DNA from: Dichetophora obliterata | Lineage: Eukaryota > Arthropoda > Insecta > Diptera > Sciomyzidae | Direction of reading: 5' to 3' | Assembly: GCA_963920525.1 (NCBI GenBank) | Contig: OY986436.1 | Location: 178,471,361-178,535,360 of the forward strand | DNA length: 64,000 bases | The notes under the pieces: generated by a model | Databases searched by the model: none | What the model saw: only the letters and a program-made list of their open reading frames with translations | What the model was told of the DNA's origin: nothing | Translations under genes and position numbers: made by a program | Shown here: positions 34,301 through 41,815 of the stretch, one piece after another | Position numbering within the stretch: the first letter of the stretch is position 1 | How the letters are laid out: the number at the start of each line of letters is the position of its first letter

Positions 34301-36521
34301 TAGTCAAAATATATAATCATTCGAATGAATTAATTTCATATGTCACGTTACTTTATGGAGGGGGGGGAGGGGTTTTGAAAAGCACTACGAAAAGTAACGC
34401 AGGGGGAGGAGGGGGTAAAAAAACCGGAAAATCAGTAACGTAGTTTATGGACGACCCCTAAGTAAAAATATGTGCTGGCGTTACGCTACAAAAAACGCAA
34501 GTGATTTTTTGCTTAGATTACAAAATTAGCAAAACTCTCTGAATTGGGCAAGATATTTTACATACAACTTTTTTTTGAAAGATTTACAATAGCATAAGTT
34601 TATTTTTCAAGTGATCAGATTTAAAATCTTCTCTGGTTTTTTTATTAGGCTTTTTGATCTGGCGTTAGGTTACTAAAATAGTAGTTCAATTGGGTTATTA
34701 AGAATTAGGTAGTTAAGTACTTATGAAATTTAGTAATTAAAACATAAATTTAATATATTGTCCTTTCCTTGCCTCAACCATTTTTCATTATCTTTAGCCA
34801 ATGCTTTCCAATTTTACTACAACAAAAAACTTTACGAAACATTTACTAAACATATACAAAAAAGAAAAACGGCATTTGTGAAACAGTGGAAACGACTTGA
34901 TCATCACGGCAAATGAATTTATGTATAAATTGCTTTAATACCAAATTAAAATGTTTCTCTTAGATAATATAATATAATAAGTTTTAATTTTTTGGTCACG
35001 GTAGACTTTTCTGTGGAAATGCCCATATCCTATACTTCGATTTTCGCAATAAATTTTCTCATAAAAATTGGTCATCAAATTGGGGAATCATGTTGGGAGG
35101 CACAGCATCTAGCTACGCCTCTGGTATGGCACAACTGGATGAAACATAAAATCAAATCTGTGAATCTGTCTGACATTAAGTAAAGAAATGTAAACTTCCC
35201 TCAGCGATCCTCGTATTGTTTTTGATTTTGCTTTTATTGCATTGTTACTTTATGGCATTCGACTTTTATCAATTTTTTTCATCAATTCTTTTTACAGGGC
35301 GTCACCTTTATGGAGTTTGTCGCACACACCATACCGGGCGTAATACTGACCGTTATTCAAAGCTGCGTTTACATGCGTCTAGTATTTTGGGATATAAAAT
35401 CATTGCGACCACACGAACCTAAAGAAATCAAGGAGTTACGACGTGAAATTAAGGTATGGCAGCGTACCGCTTACTCTTTGTCATCGTTTTCTAAAGATGT
35501 AGATCTAGTGCGTGCGACACTGCTCAAGAAGGTCAAAGTGCTTAAGCATAAGTTGAAGAAAAAGCTGGCTGGAGTTGGATCAAATGATGTCTATGTGCAA
35601 ACTTTGGAGGATCTTAAGTTAAAGGTAGGTGATTATGAAAAGACTTGATGACTTTTAAGTCTAATTTATGGTACCACCCACCACCAACCTCCTCGTAGTA
35701 TCCCATTAAAAAGAAGGTACAGCTGATCCAATCATTAGTTGCTCTGGTTTTCATCATCGTCTGCTTCTTTATACAATCTGTTCCGAGCATGCGTACCTTA
35801 CCGCCCGGCTGGGTTGCCCTGCTTGGTATTATTGCGCTCTTGATTGTGCTGAATCGGGACGATATGGAGCACATGCTACATCATATCGAGTGGACAACAT
35901 TACTCTTTTTCGCCGCCATGTTTGTGGTAATGGAGTGCGTGGAGCGCTTAGGTATGATCACCTGGATTGGTGAGGTGACTGAGGATATTATTTTGATGGT
36001 TGACAGGGAGCAGCGTCTGCCAATGGCTATTTTTATAATACTGTGGATTTCTGCGCTGGCCTCAGCAATTTTGGATAGCATACCGGTGACGGCAATGATG
36101 GTTAAGGTGGTGGTTTCTCTGGTTGCCAAAGAGTCACTTGGTCTGCCGTTGGAGCCATTGGTATGGGCACTGGCCTTTGGGCCCTGCTTAGGCGGTAAGT
36201 ACTTTACTAGATCAAAGGGTTTGCTTTTTAACTCAAAATGAGTATTGTCAATACTTCACCAATAGGTAATGGCACGCTTTATGGTGCTTCAGCCAATGTG
36301 TTATCGGCTGGCATAGCTGAGCAGCATGGCTACAAGATCTCCTTCACCAGATATCTGAAGTATGTATTCGTTTGGAAGATAAATGTGCAAATATTTTCAA
36401 CATTTACTAACAAAAATTTTCCCACAGAATCGTTTTTCCCATGATGTTGGGCCAGGTAACAGTAATCACTATTTATCTCATGTTGTCGCACATCGCTTTC
36501 GAGTGGCATTTAACCAATTGA
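19209..36521 (+). CDS. P-protein / OCA2-like (hoepel-type) membrane transporter gene, ten exons, 5' incomplete
   Basis: Joined exons encode about 749 residues of a polytopic membrane protein of the OCA2/P-protein branch of the ion transporter (CitMHS/ArsB-like) superfamily; mammalian OCA2 is about 838 residues and acts in melanosomes, while flies have hoepel1 and hoepel2. The order matches the family. There is a hydrophilic acidic/basic N-terminus and one membrane segment, then a luminal loop with NVT/NRT/NAS sequons, then two transport halves separated by a charged loop. Hallmarks are [66 protein letters not shown] and [16 protein letters not shown]. All internal junctions keep phase and use GT-AG. 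Which of the two fly paralogues this is cannot be decided here. The exons look intact, so the gene is probably functional. Confidence 0.93.
19445..19647 (+). CDS. P-protein exon b (first membrane segment)
   Basis: Acceptor TTTAAG, donor C|GTAGTA. The junction with exon a forms a serine codon. Acidic/serine stretch, then basic [14 protein letters not shown], then the membrane segment [16 protein letters not shown], as in other P-proteins. Confidence 0.85.
19705..19862 (+). CDS. P-protein exon c (luminal loop)
   Basis: Acceptor TTTACAG, donor CAG|GTAAAT. Reads [19 protein letters not shown], then [20 protein letters not shown] with an N-glycosylation sequon (NVT). Introns on both sides are 57 and 61 bp. 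Confidence 0.9.
19924..20199 (+). CDS. P-protein exon d (luminal loop end and membrane segment)
   Basis: Acceptor CCTATAG, donor GAG|GTAGGG, phase 0 at both ends, 92 codons. It contains NRT and NAS sequons, then [20 protein letters not shown], a membrane segment ending VWE. In human OCA2 the next residues (IVHRT) are encoded as here in the following exon (IFHRT). Confidence 0.92.
20262..20581 (+). CDS. P-protein exon e (first transport-domain half)
   Basis: Acceptor CGGCAAG, donor AG|GTAGGG. Contains [47 protein letters not shown] and [16 protein letters not shown]. These align with the OCA2 segments containing GDRP, SETGFFDY and LDNVTTMLLFTPVTIR. This is among the most conserved parts of the protein. 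Confidence 0.95.
20582..21060. other. P-protein intron 5
   Basis: 479-bp GT-AG intron, AT-rich. I see no gene or defined repeat in it. Confidence 0.7.
21061..21199 (+). CDS. P-protein exon f ([12 protein letters not shown])
   Basis: Acceptor AATATCAG, donor AGC|GTAAGT. Encodes [19 protein letters not shown], then [20 protein letters not shown]. It corresponds to OCA2 TNIGGAATAIGDPPNVIIV, the core substrate-pathway motif of this family. It precedes the 14.1-kb intron. Confidence 0.95.
21803..23198. mobile_element. 1.4-kb foldback palindrome in P-protein intron 6
   Basis: Almost the whole segment is one inverted repeat centred near 22505. The ends are GGGCGTAT / TGGCGTAT with TA on both sides (21801-21802, 23199-23200). 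Matching arm blocks include CCCGCAAGGACAAAGT (near 21929) with its complement near 23108, the TTAACTAACAATATT block, CACTCGAGATAGCACAGAAC, and TGGTACCGAAGAT (near 22250) with its complement near 22705. Arms are about 650-700 bp and moderately diverged. No transposase ORF. Confidence 0.8.
23201..24299. other. Intron sequence, nothing recognised
   Basis: AT-rich part of P-protein intron 6. A TACACTGAGAGAAATAATGA word near 24159 resembles the CACTGAG end of the 15053 element, but no second end was found. Confidence 0.4.
24300..24715. repeat. Diverged tandem repeat of ~110-140 bp
   Basis: Three to four units share TTCTGACxxCAGATTCxAAATCA, a C-rich CGACCCC step, and AGGTGGCAACCCTATCCxCCAT. Units start near 24310, 24435, 24570 and 24680. 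They differ by small indels. Satellite-like, non-coding. Confidence 0.6.
24718..26095. mobile_element. Element or compound repeat bounded by TTTCGG/CCGAAA-rich arms
   Basis: The left arm (24718-24830) holds GGTTTCGG and CCGAATAACCGAAAC words. The right arm (25980-26095) holds CGGTTTCGGTTTCGG and GGCCGAATATTCGG. The sequence between contains a separate long inverted repeat (next entry). The arms could be ends of one foldback element or two independent microsatellite-like blocks; no target duplication was found. Confidence 0.45.
24877..25410. repeat. ~530-bp palindrome within the TTTCGG-bounded block
   Basis: GCAATTGGTTTAGAAGTTAT followed by AGGCCTCCAAAGTTG (near 24937) has its exact complement near 25325. 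Inner blocks (AAAATCCATG against CATGGATTTxC; GATACCCA in both arms) also pair. The centre lies near 25145. Short ORFs inside are artefacts of the repeat. Confidence 0.7.
26384..26660 (+). pseudogene. DD41D mariner (rosa-like) transposase C-terminal fragment
   Basis: Reads [40 protein letters not shown] cut here into shorter motifs: [14 protein letters not shown] and [13 protein letters not shown]. From the D of QQD to the D of PPD there are 41 residues, the DD41D spacing. The N-terminal half is missing, and a stop at 26659 ends the frame. Confidence 0.7.
27294..28373 (-). pseudogene. DD41D mariner transposase, interrupted
   Basis: The minus strand starts [16 protein letters not shown] at 28373 and runs 247 codons through the helix-turn-helix, then [19 protein letters not shown] (first catalytic D), [10 protein letters not shown], and [13 protein letters not shown]. 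It breaks at 27640. After the insert it resumes with [12 protein letters not shown] (second D) and [18 protein letters not shown] (third D, 41 residues on). Past LWGYVKSL the frame is lost. WFQQ is also duplicated by a 15-bp tandem repeat next to the insert. Inactive. Confidence 0.85.
27493..27640. repeat. 148-bp segment of the 1.25-kb repeat inserted in a transposase gene
   Basis: It is nearly identical to 29783-29925 (shared CCGTCCATCGA, GTTATGAT and CCAACAACCAAAGTTCAAGG) and related to 17870-18020. It sits between AAGATT words, and on its left GTTGGAACCAAGATT is repeated in tandem. Only this internal piece of the larger repeat is present. Confidence 0.75.
28704..28880 (+). pseudogene. Jockey-like LINE reverse-transcriptase fragment
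   Basis: [34 protein letters not shown] and TNFLKD match the reverse transcriptase motif around the first catalytic aspartate in Jockey/CR1-type LINEs ([12 protein letters not shown]). Only about 50 codons remain, and the dispersed repeat at 28887 begins right after. Confidence 0.65.
28887..30070. repeat. 1.2-kb dispersed repeat, copy 2
   Basis: Second copy of 16901-18149, same orientation, starting GCGTTGGTCAACGC and ending near CGAAGGTACTCTGG. Internal duplicate blocks lie near 29000 and 29520. It lies in P-protein intron 6. No ORF. Confidence 0.65.
30396..30485. repeat. Short dispersed repeat, inverted copy at 37870-37960
   Basis: GATGCCGACTCCGAACGGCT, AAGAAGCTTTACATGG and GAGGTTTGCCATTGC recur as the complement near 37870-37960. 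Similar sequence is, from memory, common in fly genomes. Class not determined. Confidence 0.5.
30720..32780 (-). pseudogene. Decayed LINE with RNase H domain (I/LOA/R1-like)
   Basis: Minus-strand fragments run in LINE order. Near 32550-32490 is [20 protein letters not shown] and at about 32470-32350 [20 protein letters not shown] and [16 protein letters not shown] (5' part of reverse transcriptase). At 31400-31000 are [45 protein letters not shown] and DDLAKVGA (RNase H, with D/S changes in the catalytic DSQ motif). Frameshifts and deletions are many and the YADD region was not found. It lies antisense in P-protein intron 6. Confidence 0.7.
33615..33854 (-). CDS. Short ORF inside the PIF/Harbinger-type element
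   Basis: 79 codons; text includes [19 protein letters not shown] and [18 protein letters not shown], with a helical, charged look. It may be a remnant of an element-encoded protein. Not recognised. Confidence 0.25.
   Translation of the reverse strand: MNRFLLSEKDSTCHTVSPLIKNIQALTSKPCAKAKTQIFQTCAEMVKEYQKVPVSREKVVEEIVETKVNHQFRRSNINM
34018..34230 (+). CDS. Short acidic ORF inside the PIF/Harbinger-type element
   Basis: Up to 70 codons (no ATG at the first codon), rich in D, E and [20 protein letters not shown], then [18 protein letters not shown]. It could be a fragment of the element's own gene or of a captured host exon. Not recognised. Confidence 0.25.
   Translation: MQPLRVLCQRPGEFLCVRNEDSPEWVDIESDEKFYFEESSTKLPASSIPVIESIESWIADGIAFTDDINY
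34690..34835. repeat. Second copy of the ~145-bp dispersed repeat
   Basis: It matches 12635-12785 in the same orientation (CCTTTCCTTGCxTCAACCA). Confidence 0.6.
35298..35624 (+). CDS. P-protein exon g (membrane segment and charged central loop)
   Basis: Acceptor TTTTTACAG, donor AAG|GTAGGT, phase 0, 109 codons. [17 protein letters not shown] is the membrane part; [19 protein letters not shown] matches OCA2 [37 protein letters not shown] follows. The cytosolic loop links the two transport halves. First exon after the 14.1-kb intron. Confidence 0.93.
35699..36194 (+). CDS. P-protein exon h (second transport half)
   Basis: Acceptor CCTCGTAG, donor G|GTAAGT. Membrane segments [16 protein letters not shown] and [15 protein letters not shown], then [53 protein letters not shown] and [10 protein letters not shown]. 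It aligns with OCA2 (RVEWATLLFFAALFVLME; SSLIDNIPFTATMI). The usual DN of the second-half motif is DS here; whether this is normal in flies needs an alignment. Confidence 0.95.
36266..36359 (+). CDS. P-protein exon i ([11 protein letters not shown])
   Basis: Acceptor CCAATAG, donor AA|GTATGT. The junction with exon h rebuilds GGN in [19 protein letters not shown], and [15 protein letters not shown] follows. It corresponds to OCA2 GGNGTLIGASANVVCAG. Confidence 0.95.
36428..36521 (+). CDS. P-protein exon j (C-terminus and stop)
   Basis: Acceptor CCCACAG. It encodes [20 protein letters not shown], then [11 protein letters not shown] and TGA at 36519-36521. The last membrane segment matches the OCA2 end (FPMMVVSC...VAHVVVGW). 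Confidence 0.93.
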
Positions 36522-36696
36522 ATGGAGAAACTTGAGAACTGAAAGAGAGCTTTTTTCTTAAACATCAAACTGCACCTCATTTTTATAGAAAATGCACCAA
36601 AATTGATATACTTTACATTGTTGTTAAGTGAACTTTTAAAAATTTGCACTCACACTGAAATGTAGATTTTGATAAATCTCAAAAAACAATATTGAA

Positions 36697-36733
36697 AATA
36701 AAATTACATTACTTCCATTAATATCGAAATAAA
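36697..36733 (+). promoter_or_regulatory. Two AATAAA poly(A) signals of the P-protein gene
   Basis: AATAAA at 36697-36702 and at 36728-36733, 176 and 207 bp after the stop, followed by T-rich sequence. They fit a short 3' UTR. Confidence 0.6.
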
Positions 36734-37013
36734 TTTATAAACTTATATTTTTTTACGATATTTTCCTACGCACTGACTTGCAATTGGTCGCATTGAACTT
36801 CTCAATTATGTTATTGGTTATTTTTTGTAGTATCATTTATTTTTGGCTGTTTACGTCTGACAACTTACGCTGTATTGTAGTAAAAATTTGAATATGAATA
36901 GTTGAAACATTCTGTTAACAGTGGAAATATAATAAGACTATCATAAAGTTTAGTCATTCATCTCAGTTGTTAGTTTTGAACTAAAACTAAGTTAAGTACA
37001 AGTTAAGCTTCTT

Positions 37014-37253
37014 AGGGCAAAGTTTTCAGTGCGAGTTTATCTCTATTCAAATTAAACCGAGCTTAAGTCAGCAAAATTAGACATTTAATCTCGGGTTAAG
37101 TAGTTATTTTAGCACTCGTTGGAGTTTAATTAACTTAAATTATCATATAATGTGTTTCTTTTTTGCCTAAACCGAGCTTAAACGTCCAGTTTTGGTGAGT
37201 AAAGCTCGGTTGAATTTGACTAGAGTTTAAACTCGCACTGAAGAATTGGCCCT
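37014..37253. mobile_element. ~240-bp MITE
   Basis: GGGCAAAGTTTTCAGTGCGA at the left and, inward from the right, GGGCCAATTCTTCAGTGCGA, extending into GTTTAAACTCTAGTCAAATT-like sequence and ACCGAGCTTA. The interior also has paired ACCGAGCTTAA words. The target duplication is unclear. Confidence 0.65.
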
Positions 37254-37254
37254 C

Positions 37255-40200
37255 AGAGTCACCTGGGACAAAATAATATTATTTTGCGGAAATGAATCAA
37301 ATAAAAACACAGTCAGCATGTTGTAACTTTTTTTAAACCACTTACAAGAAGTGATTTTTGCTTTGAAGCCTCTGTGGATTAGTTGGGAAATAGTGAATGA
37401 AACTTCTGATAGCTTTTTATCCATAATTTTTGCAAATATGTCACCTCAGTATCGATTTATCGTCAAAAGGTGCAAATTATAAAAAAATTACGGTTAACAC
37501 AAAAATTTCCAGTCGAAAGAGATAAAATTTTTTGAAGAAGGAATTTTTTATAGATTATGGCATAACATAGTGGCGCACGTAACGTTCGTACGTCTCTCAT
37601 GTTGCTAAAAATTAAAAAAATCAAAGTAGACTGTCTGATTCGTCCTCTGGACTAAAATTTAAAATTTTTGATAGTGAATGAGGAATTATTGGTATAATTT
37701 AAAAGATAAAATATCCTTCAAGAAAGATCAAACAATATTTTTCTAAAATAGTAAAGACTACTTAAGTTAAGGTTAAAGTTAATTTAAACCTTAGTTTAAT
37801 CCCCACCATCTGCACAGAATGTTTTTTCAATTGAAATTAACATTTCTCTTGTTCATCACCACTCTGCAGACGATGGCAAGCCTCAGAGAGCAAACTTCCA
37901 TGTAAAGCTTCTTGAGGACATGAGCCGTTCGAAGTCGGCATTTAACTCGTTGGATCATTTGTGTTCAAAAATGAAATTAAATTGGCCAATTTGCTTTTAT
38001 TTTAAAGTTTTTCGAAAAAATCACCACAATTTCTAATTTTTATTCATATCTTAAAATAATGTTAATTCGGCTTCAATACCTCCGAATTTCAAGTAAATAA
38101 AAGAAATTTTCACCAATGCAAGGCCAAAAATGCTGTTTCGAAAAAAAAAAATATTTGAATTTTATTTTCACGAGAACGCGCTTTAACCTTTTTCTCTTCC
38201 CTTATTAAAGGATATTCTCTTACCTGGAAGTTTTCTAAAACGGTTTCACAGTCTTAAATGATCTATTAAGTACTCAAAAACTAGTTTTTTCATTTTTTTT
38301 TTAATTTAACAAATAAAATCAAACTTAAATTATGTTAAAGGATATTTAAATTCGAATTGAACAATGAACTCTTAAAAAGTTGAATGCTGCGATGCTTAGA
38401 AGAGTTTTTAAAGTGAGAATAAATAATGCATGCTACGCTAAGGGTTTAAATTTATAAATAGTATTATCGCCTGTAGTCGAAATTCGACCAACTCTCTTTA
38501 AACAGTGAACAAAAATGAGCACTAACTTATTGCATTTTAAGAAACTGTAGCGCAAATTTGAAAAAAAAGAACATGAAACACAGATGCTGTAACTTCATAT
38601 TCGACCAATTGATTTCATTAAAAGTTTTCAAATTCCGGTTTTATAAGTCAAATAATTTTATTTTGGTATCAGATTTCGAAAATAACGAATCATTAAATGG
38701 GCTCCAGTACAAAAATGTTGGAAAATTAAAAAATAGCCAAAATAAGGGGGTTACGTAAACCATTTCACCCAATTCAAATCACCAAATTGAACTTTTTGAG
38801 AAAAATATTAATTATTGAATAATATATTAAAACAAAAATATTTTTTGTGACTTAAAGCCCAGTCACTATTTCACGTTACGTCATAAATATTTACACCCTC
38901 CCAATACCACGTTTTGTCATAAATGTCCAACATAAATTATAAAAATAACTATTAAATAAAACTACAATTGCAGCGAGAATCTTCGCATTCGACGACATAT
39001 TTTTAATCAACTTGCACTTGCACTTGTAGTCGCTTGCAAATTGCAGCTAGTTTCGAGATTTTTCGAATTTTTTCGAAGACAATATGTATTCTTTACTTGC
39101 AAGAAATTACTGTCCCTTGTAGACTCAAAGTTAGCAACGAATGTGTCCAAAAAGATAGAAAAGAAAAATCGACAACAACCACACAGCTCTGCTTTTTTTC
39201 ACTCTCGCAGTCTTCTCTTTCACAGCAACTGAACAGCGTTGTATGTGAGCAGAATGTGTGGTTTTGTATTTTGATGCTGATTTTTTTTTATGGAAAAAAA
39301 GTGATTTTAATTTCTAATTTTTTACCTGTATTAATGACAAAACATTTGCTTATAATTTATATTGTGCACTTGCTACGAACTAGATCTTTCAAATGATATA
39401 AGTTTCATTCGAGTGTGTTGTCTAAAAGTTGGTAAAAAGAGGGCTAAAGTTTTGTGTTTACGTATTAATATATAGTTTTGCTTTTAAAGCATAGTACTAG
39501 GTTCAATTTAAGGTAAAATTCGCCCGAAATCTTCATTTCAAAAATGACAGCTGTAAAACAAGCGTGGAAATGTTCAGAACATGTTCAGCAATTAGTTAAA
39601 ATTTGTAAAAAATATTTGTAAAATTTTTAAAGATTTTGAAACGCACAAAATGCTTATATAAAAATATATACGAAAAATGTTTTGTGTTTAATCGCATGGA
39701 GCCATTTTTCATTAGAAAATTCTGCTGCGAAAAATTCCTGGCAATTATCTGACGTTTCCTTTTGAACCTTCCGAGGGCTTTTTCATGGGAAATGCACGAG
39801 CAATTAATTACTGGCAATTATTTGACGTCTGCAGCTTGATTTTCTTGTAAAACTGTTTTTTCGTGGCTCACAAACGCACACACATAAATCACACAAATAA
39901 AAATTCGTAAAGAGCGCATGAGCTGTTCAAGAATTGAAATGGAAAAATGGAAAAAACAAGAATTGCCCAAGAAATGCCAGTACAGGTCAGTCCGTGCGGC
40001 AGTTGTCTTTTTCTTTCGTCGACCCCCGATGATGCGAATTACCTATAAACTGCTTGCGACAAGGGCAATGAAAAAGGGCTCATGTGTACCACTTAAGGCG
40101 GATTCACTGACCACCTTCAGCAAGTTTTTTGTGGCAGCTTTCTTGCTCTCTCTATGAGAATGTGCCGCAGGTCACTGTAATTTTCTGTTTTTCTTTGTCA

Positions 40201-41500
40201 TATTCAATATTGCAAGACGCAAGCTTCTTTATTTTGAAGCTTCAAAAAATAAAATAGGCCAACTTCAACTCAAGAAACTCCATTCTGGCAAATGGTTCAG
40301 CAAGAAAATAGAAATTAAATTAATCAAGTCAAAGAGAAAGCAGTAAGTTTTTGTTACTTTCTCATTGAGTGTAGTGAGCAATAGAGTAAAAAATTTTCAA
40401 AACTTCATAAAACAGAAACTTGCAAAACTTGCTGAAAGTGGTCAGTGCATGGTAAAATTAGACAAGGTAGTGTTAGGGCGGAGAGCCGGTGACCGAAACT
40501 GTTAACAGCATGAACAGAATCAAAAGTCGTAACGACTTGTGATGTCGAACACACAACAGAACACATGCAAGTTAACGAAGCCATCCAAAATGAAATCGCT
40601 GAGCAAGAGTCGTAGCGACCTATCGCTAGAGTAAAATTGAGTAAAATCCATTCTATTTTTTCTCTAATGACCGACGATTTCCTCTCTGAGTACAATTGGT
40701 GCTGCCATATTTCGCAAACAATTGGGTACGTTCAAAGACAATTTCATAATTTTTGCTATGTTCTCACGTTTCTTTTTTGTTTCTGTTTCACTTACACAAC
40801 AGCAAAAACATGGCTGCTAATAAAGCTATGCCATATAAAAGCAACCCTGCCATCGTTAGTCGCAATCGCTTTCATTCTGGACTGGTTTTGTGTATCTGGC
40901 GACGAGAGAGGATCGCCGGTCATAGAATACAATATGAGATTCAGGGCTATTTCGGGGACGCGAAATGGATTAGTTTTACTCTCTTTGGCTGACTGGTTCA
41001 GGTCTTGAGCAACAACAAATTCGGATTCATTTCAGCATTTGCTTCTCGTGTGAAACCAGCCAATCCCACTTTAGCAATGGTCATTCATTTGCCTATGACT
41101 ATTATCATCCATGCGCAAATTTTCTTTTCGAGAATTTTTAAAGGGTATGCATTTGAATTTTGGACTGGTGATAGACGACACCTTTTACAACATATCTCCA
41201 AAATTAATTTATATTTTTAGGCATGACAGTATTTTCTTTAAAACAAAACAAAACTATGTTTTGAAAACTATTGACTATAATTAAAAAAAAAAACTATTAT
41301 ACATCAAACTACATGCTATTAAGTTTGTATTTAGTTTCTGTTTTTTTTGTTTTAATTTTGTTTTTGCTCTTGTCTGTGCCTTTCGCATTGTGGACTTCAT
41401 TCTCGAACTCCAAAACGGTCCCAATGATTTCTCAGCTTTTAAAAGAGATAAATGAAAAAAATCTTTGTTTATATGAAAAATAACACTGAAAACTATAAAA
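37255..41500. other. Intergenic, no supported gene
   Basis: Includes the inverted copy (37870-37960) of the 30396 repeat. ORFs of 70-120 codons near 39034, 39918, 40637 and 41005 lack recognisable domains and good splice context. The stretch 39880-41000 is less AT-rich than its surroundings and may contain an unrecognised repeat. Confidence 0.4.
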
Positions 41501-41569
41501 TTACCTATGATTAGTCAATCAGATCTCATATTTTTATTTTTGCGCCAAAAATTTCCCTATTTTTTACCT

Positions 41570-41815
41570 TTCAAACGTTCTAAAAAAACGTGTGACATGC
41601 AAAGTGTGACATGCACCTTTGCAGAACATATGCTAGAGAGAGGACTCACAGCGGACTTGAACAGAGTGAAAATACTGGACATCGAACAGAGGGCAAACAA
41701 ACGTTTCACTCTAGAGAGCCTACGCATACAACAATAGATAACGACGACGATAAACTCACGAGAAGATAAAGACAATGGCCGCATTCTAGCCGAAAAAGTG
41801 CTCAAGTAGCGAAGT
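41570..41815 (+). pseudogene. Possible Penelope-like element C-terminus (GIY-YIG region end)
   Basis: FAEHMLERGLTADLNRVKIL, DIEQRANKRFTLESLRIQQ and, past a stop at 41735, INSREDKDN. The pattern KILDxExxxxKRxxLESxxI...N recalls the end of the endonuclease domain in Penelope-like and related elements. About 480 bp downstream a CTGAAGA...GAAACGTC word pair occurs (42285-42317). Identification is from memory of the pattern and is tentative. Confidence 0.4.

Larger units (their letters stand above)
33442..34458. mobile_element. 1.0-kb PIF/Harbinger-type element with TAA duplication
   Basis: Terminal repeats GGGGTCGTCCATAAACTACG occur at both ends in inverted orientation, nearly identical for about 24 bp. 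TAA stands on each side (33439-33441, 34459-34461). Inner G-rich blocks with GTTTTGAAAxGCACTACGA occur at both ends as direct words. Two short ORFs lie inside (33615-33854 minus and 34018-34230 plus), too short for a transposase, so it is probably non-autonomous. Confidence 0.8.

Noticed and set aside
40637..41220. Several plus-strand ORFs of 70-123 codons
   Set aside because: They overlap in different frames, and I see no family motif, splice sites or conserved start.
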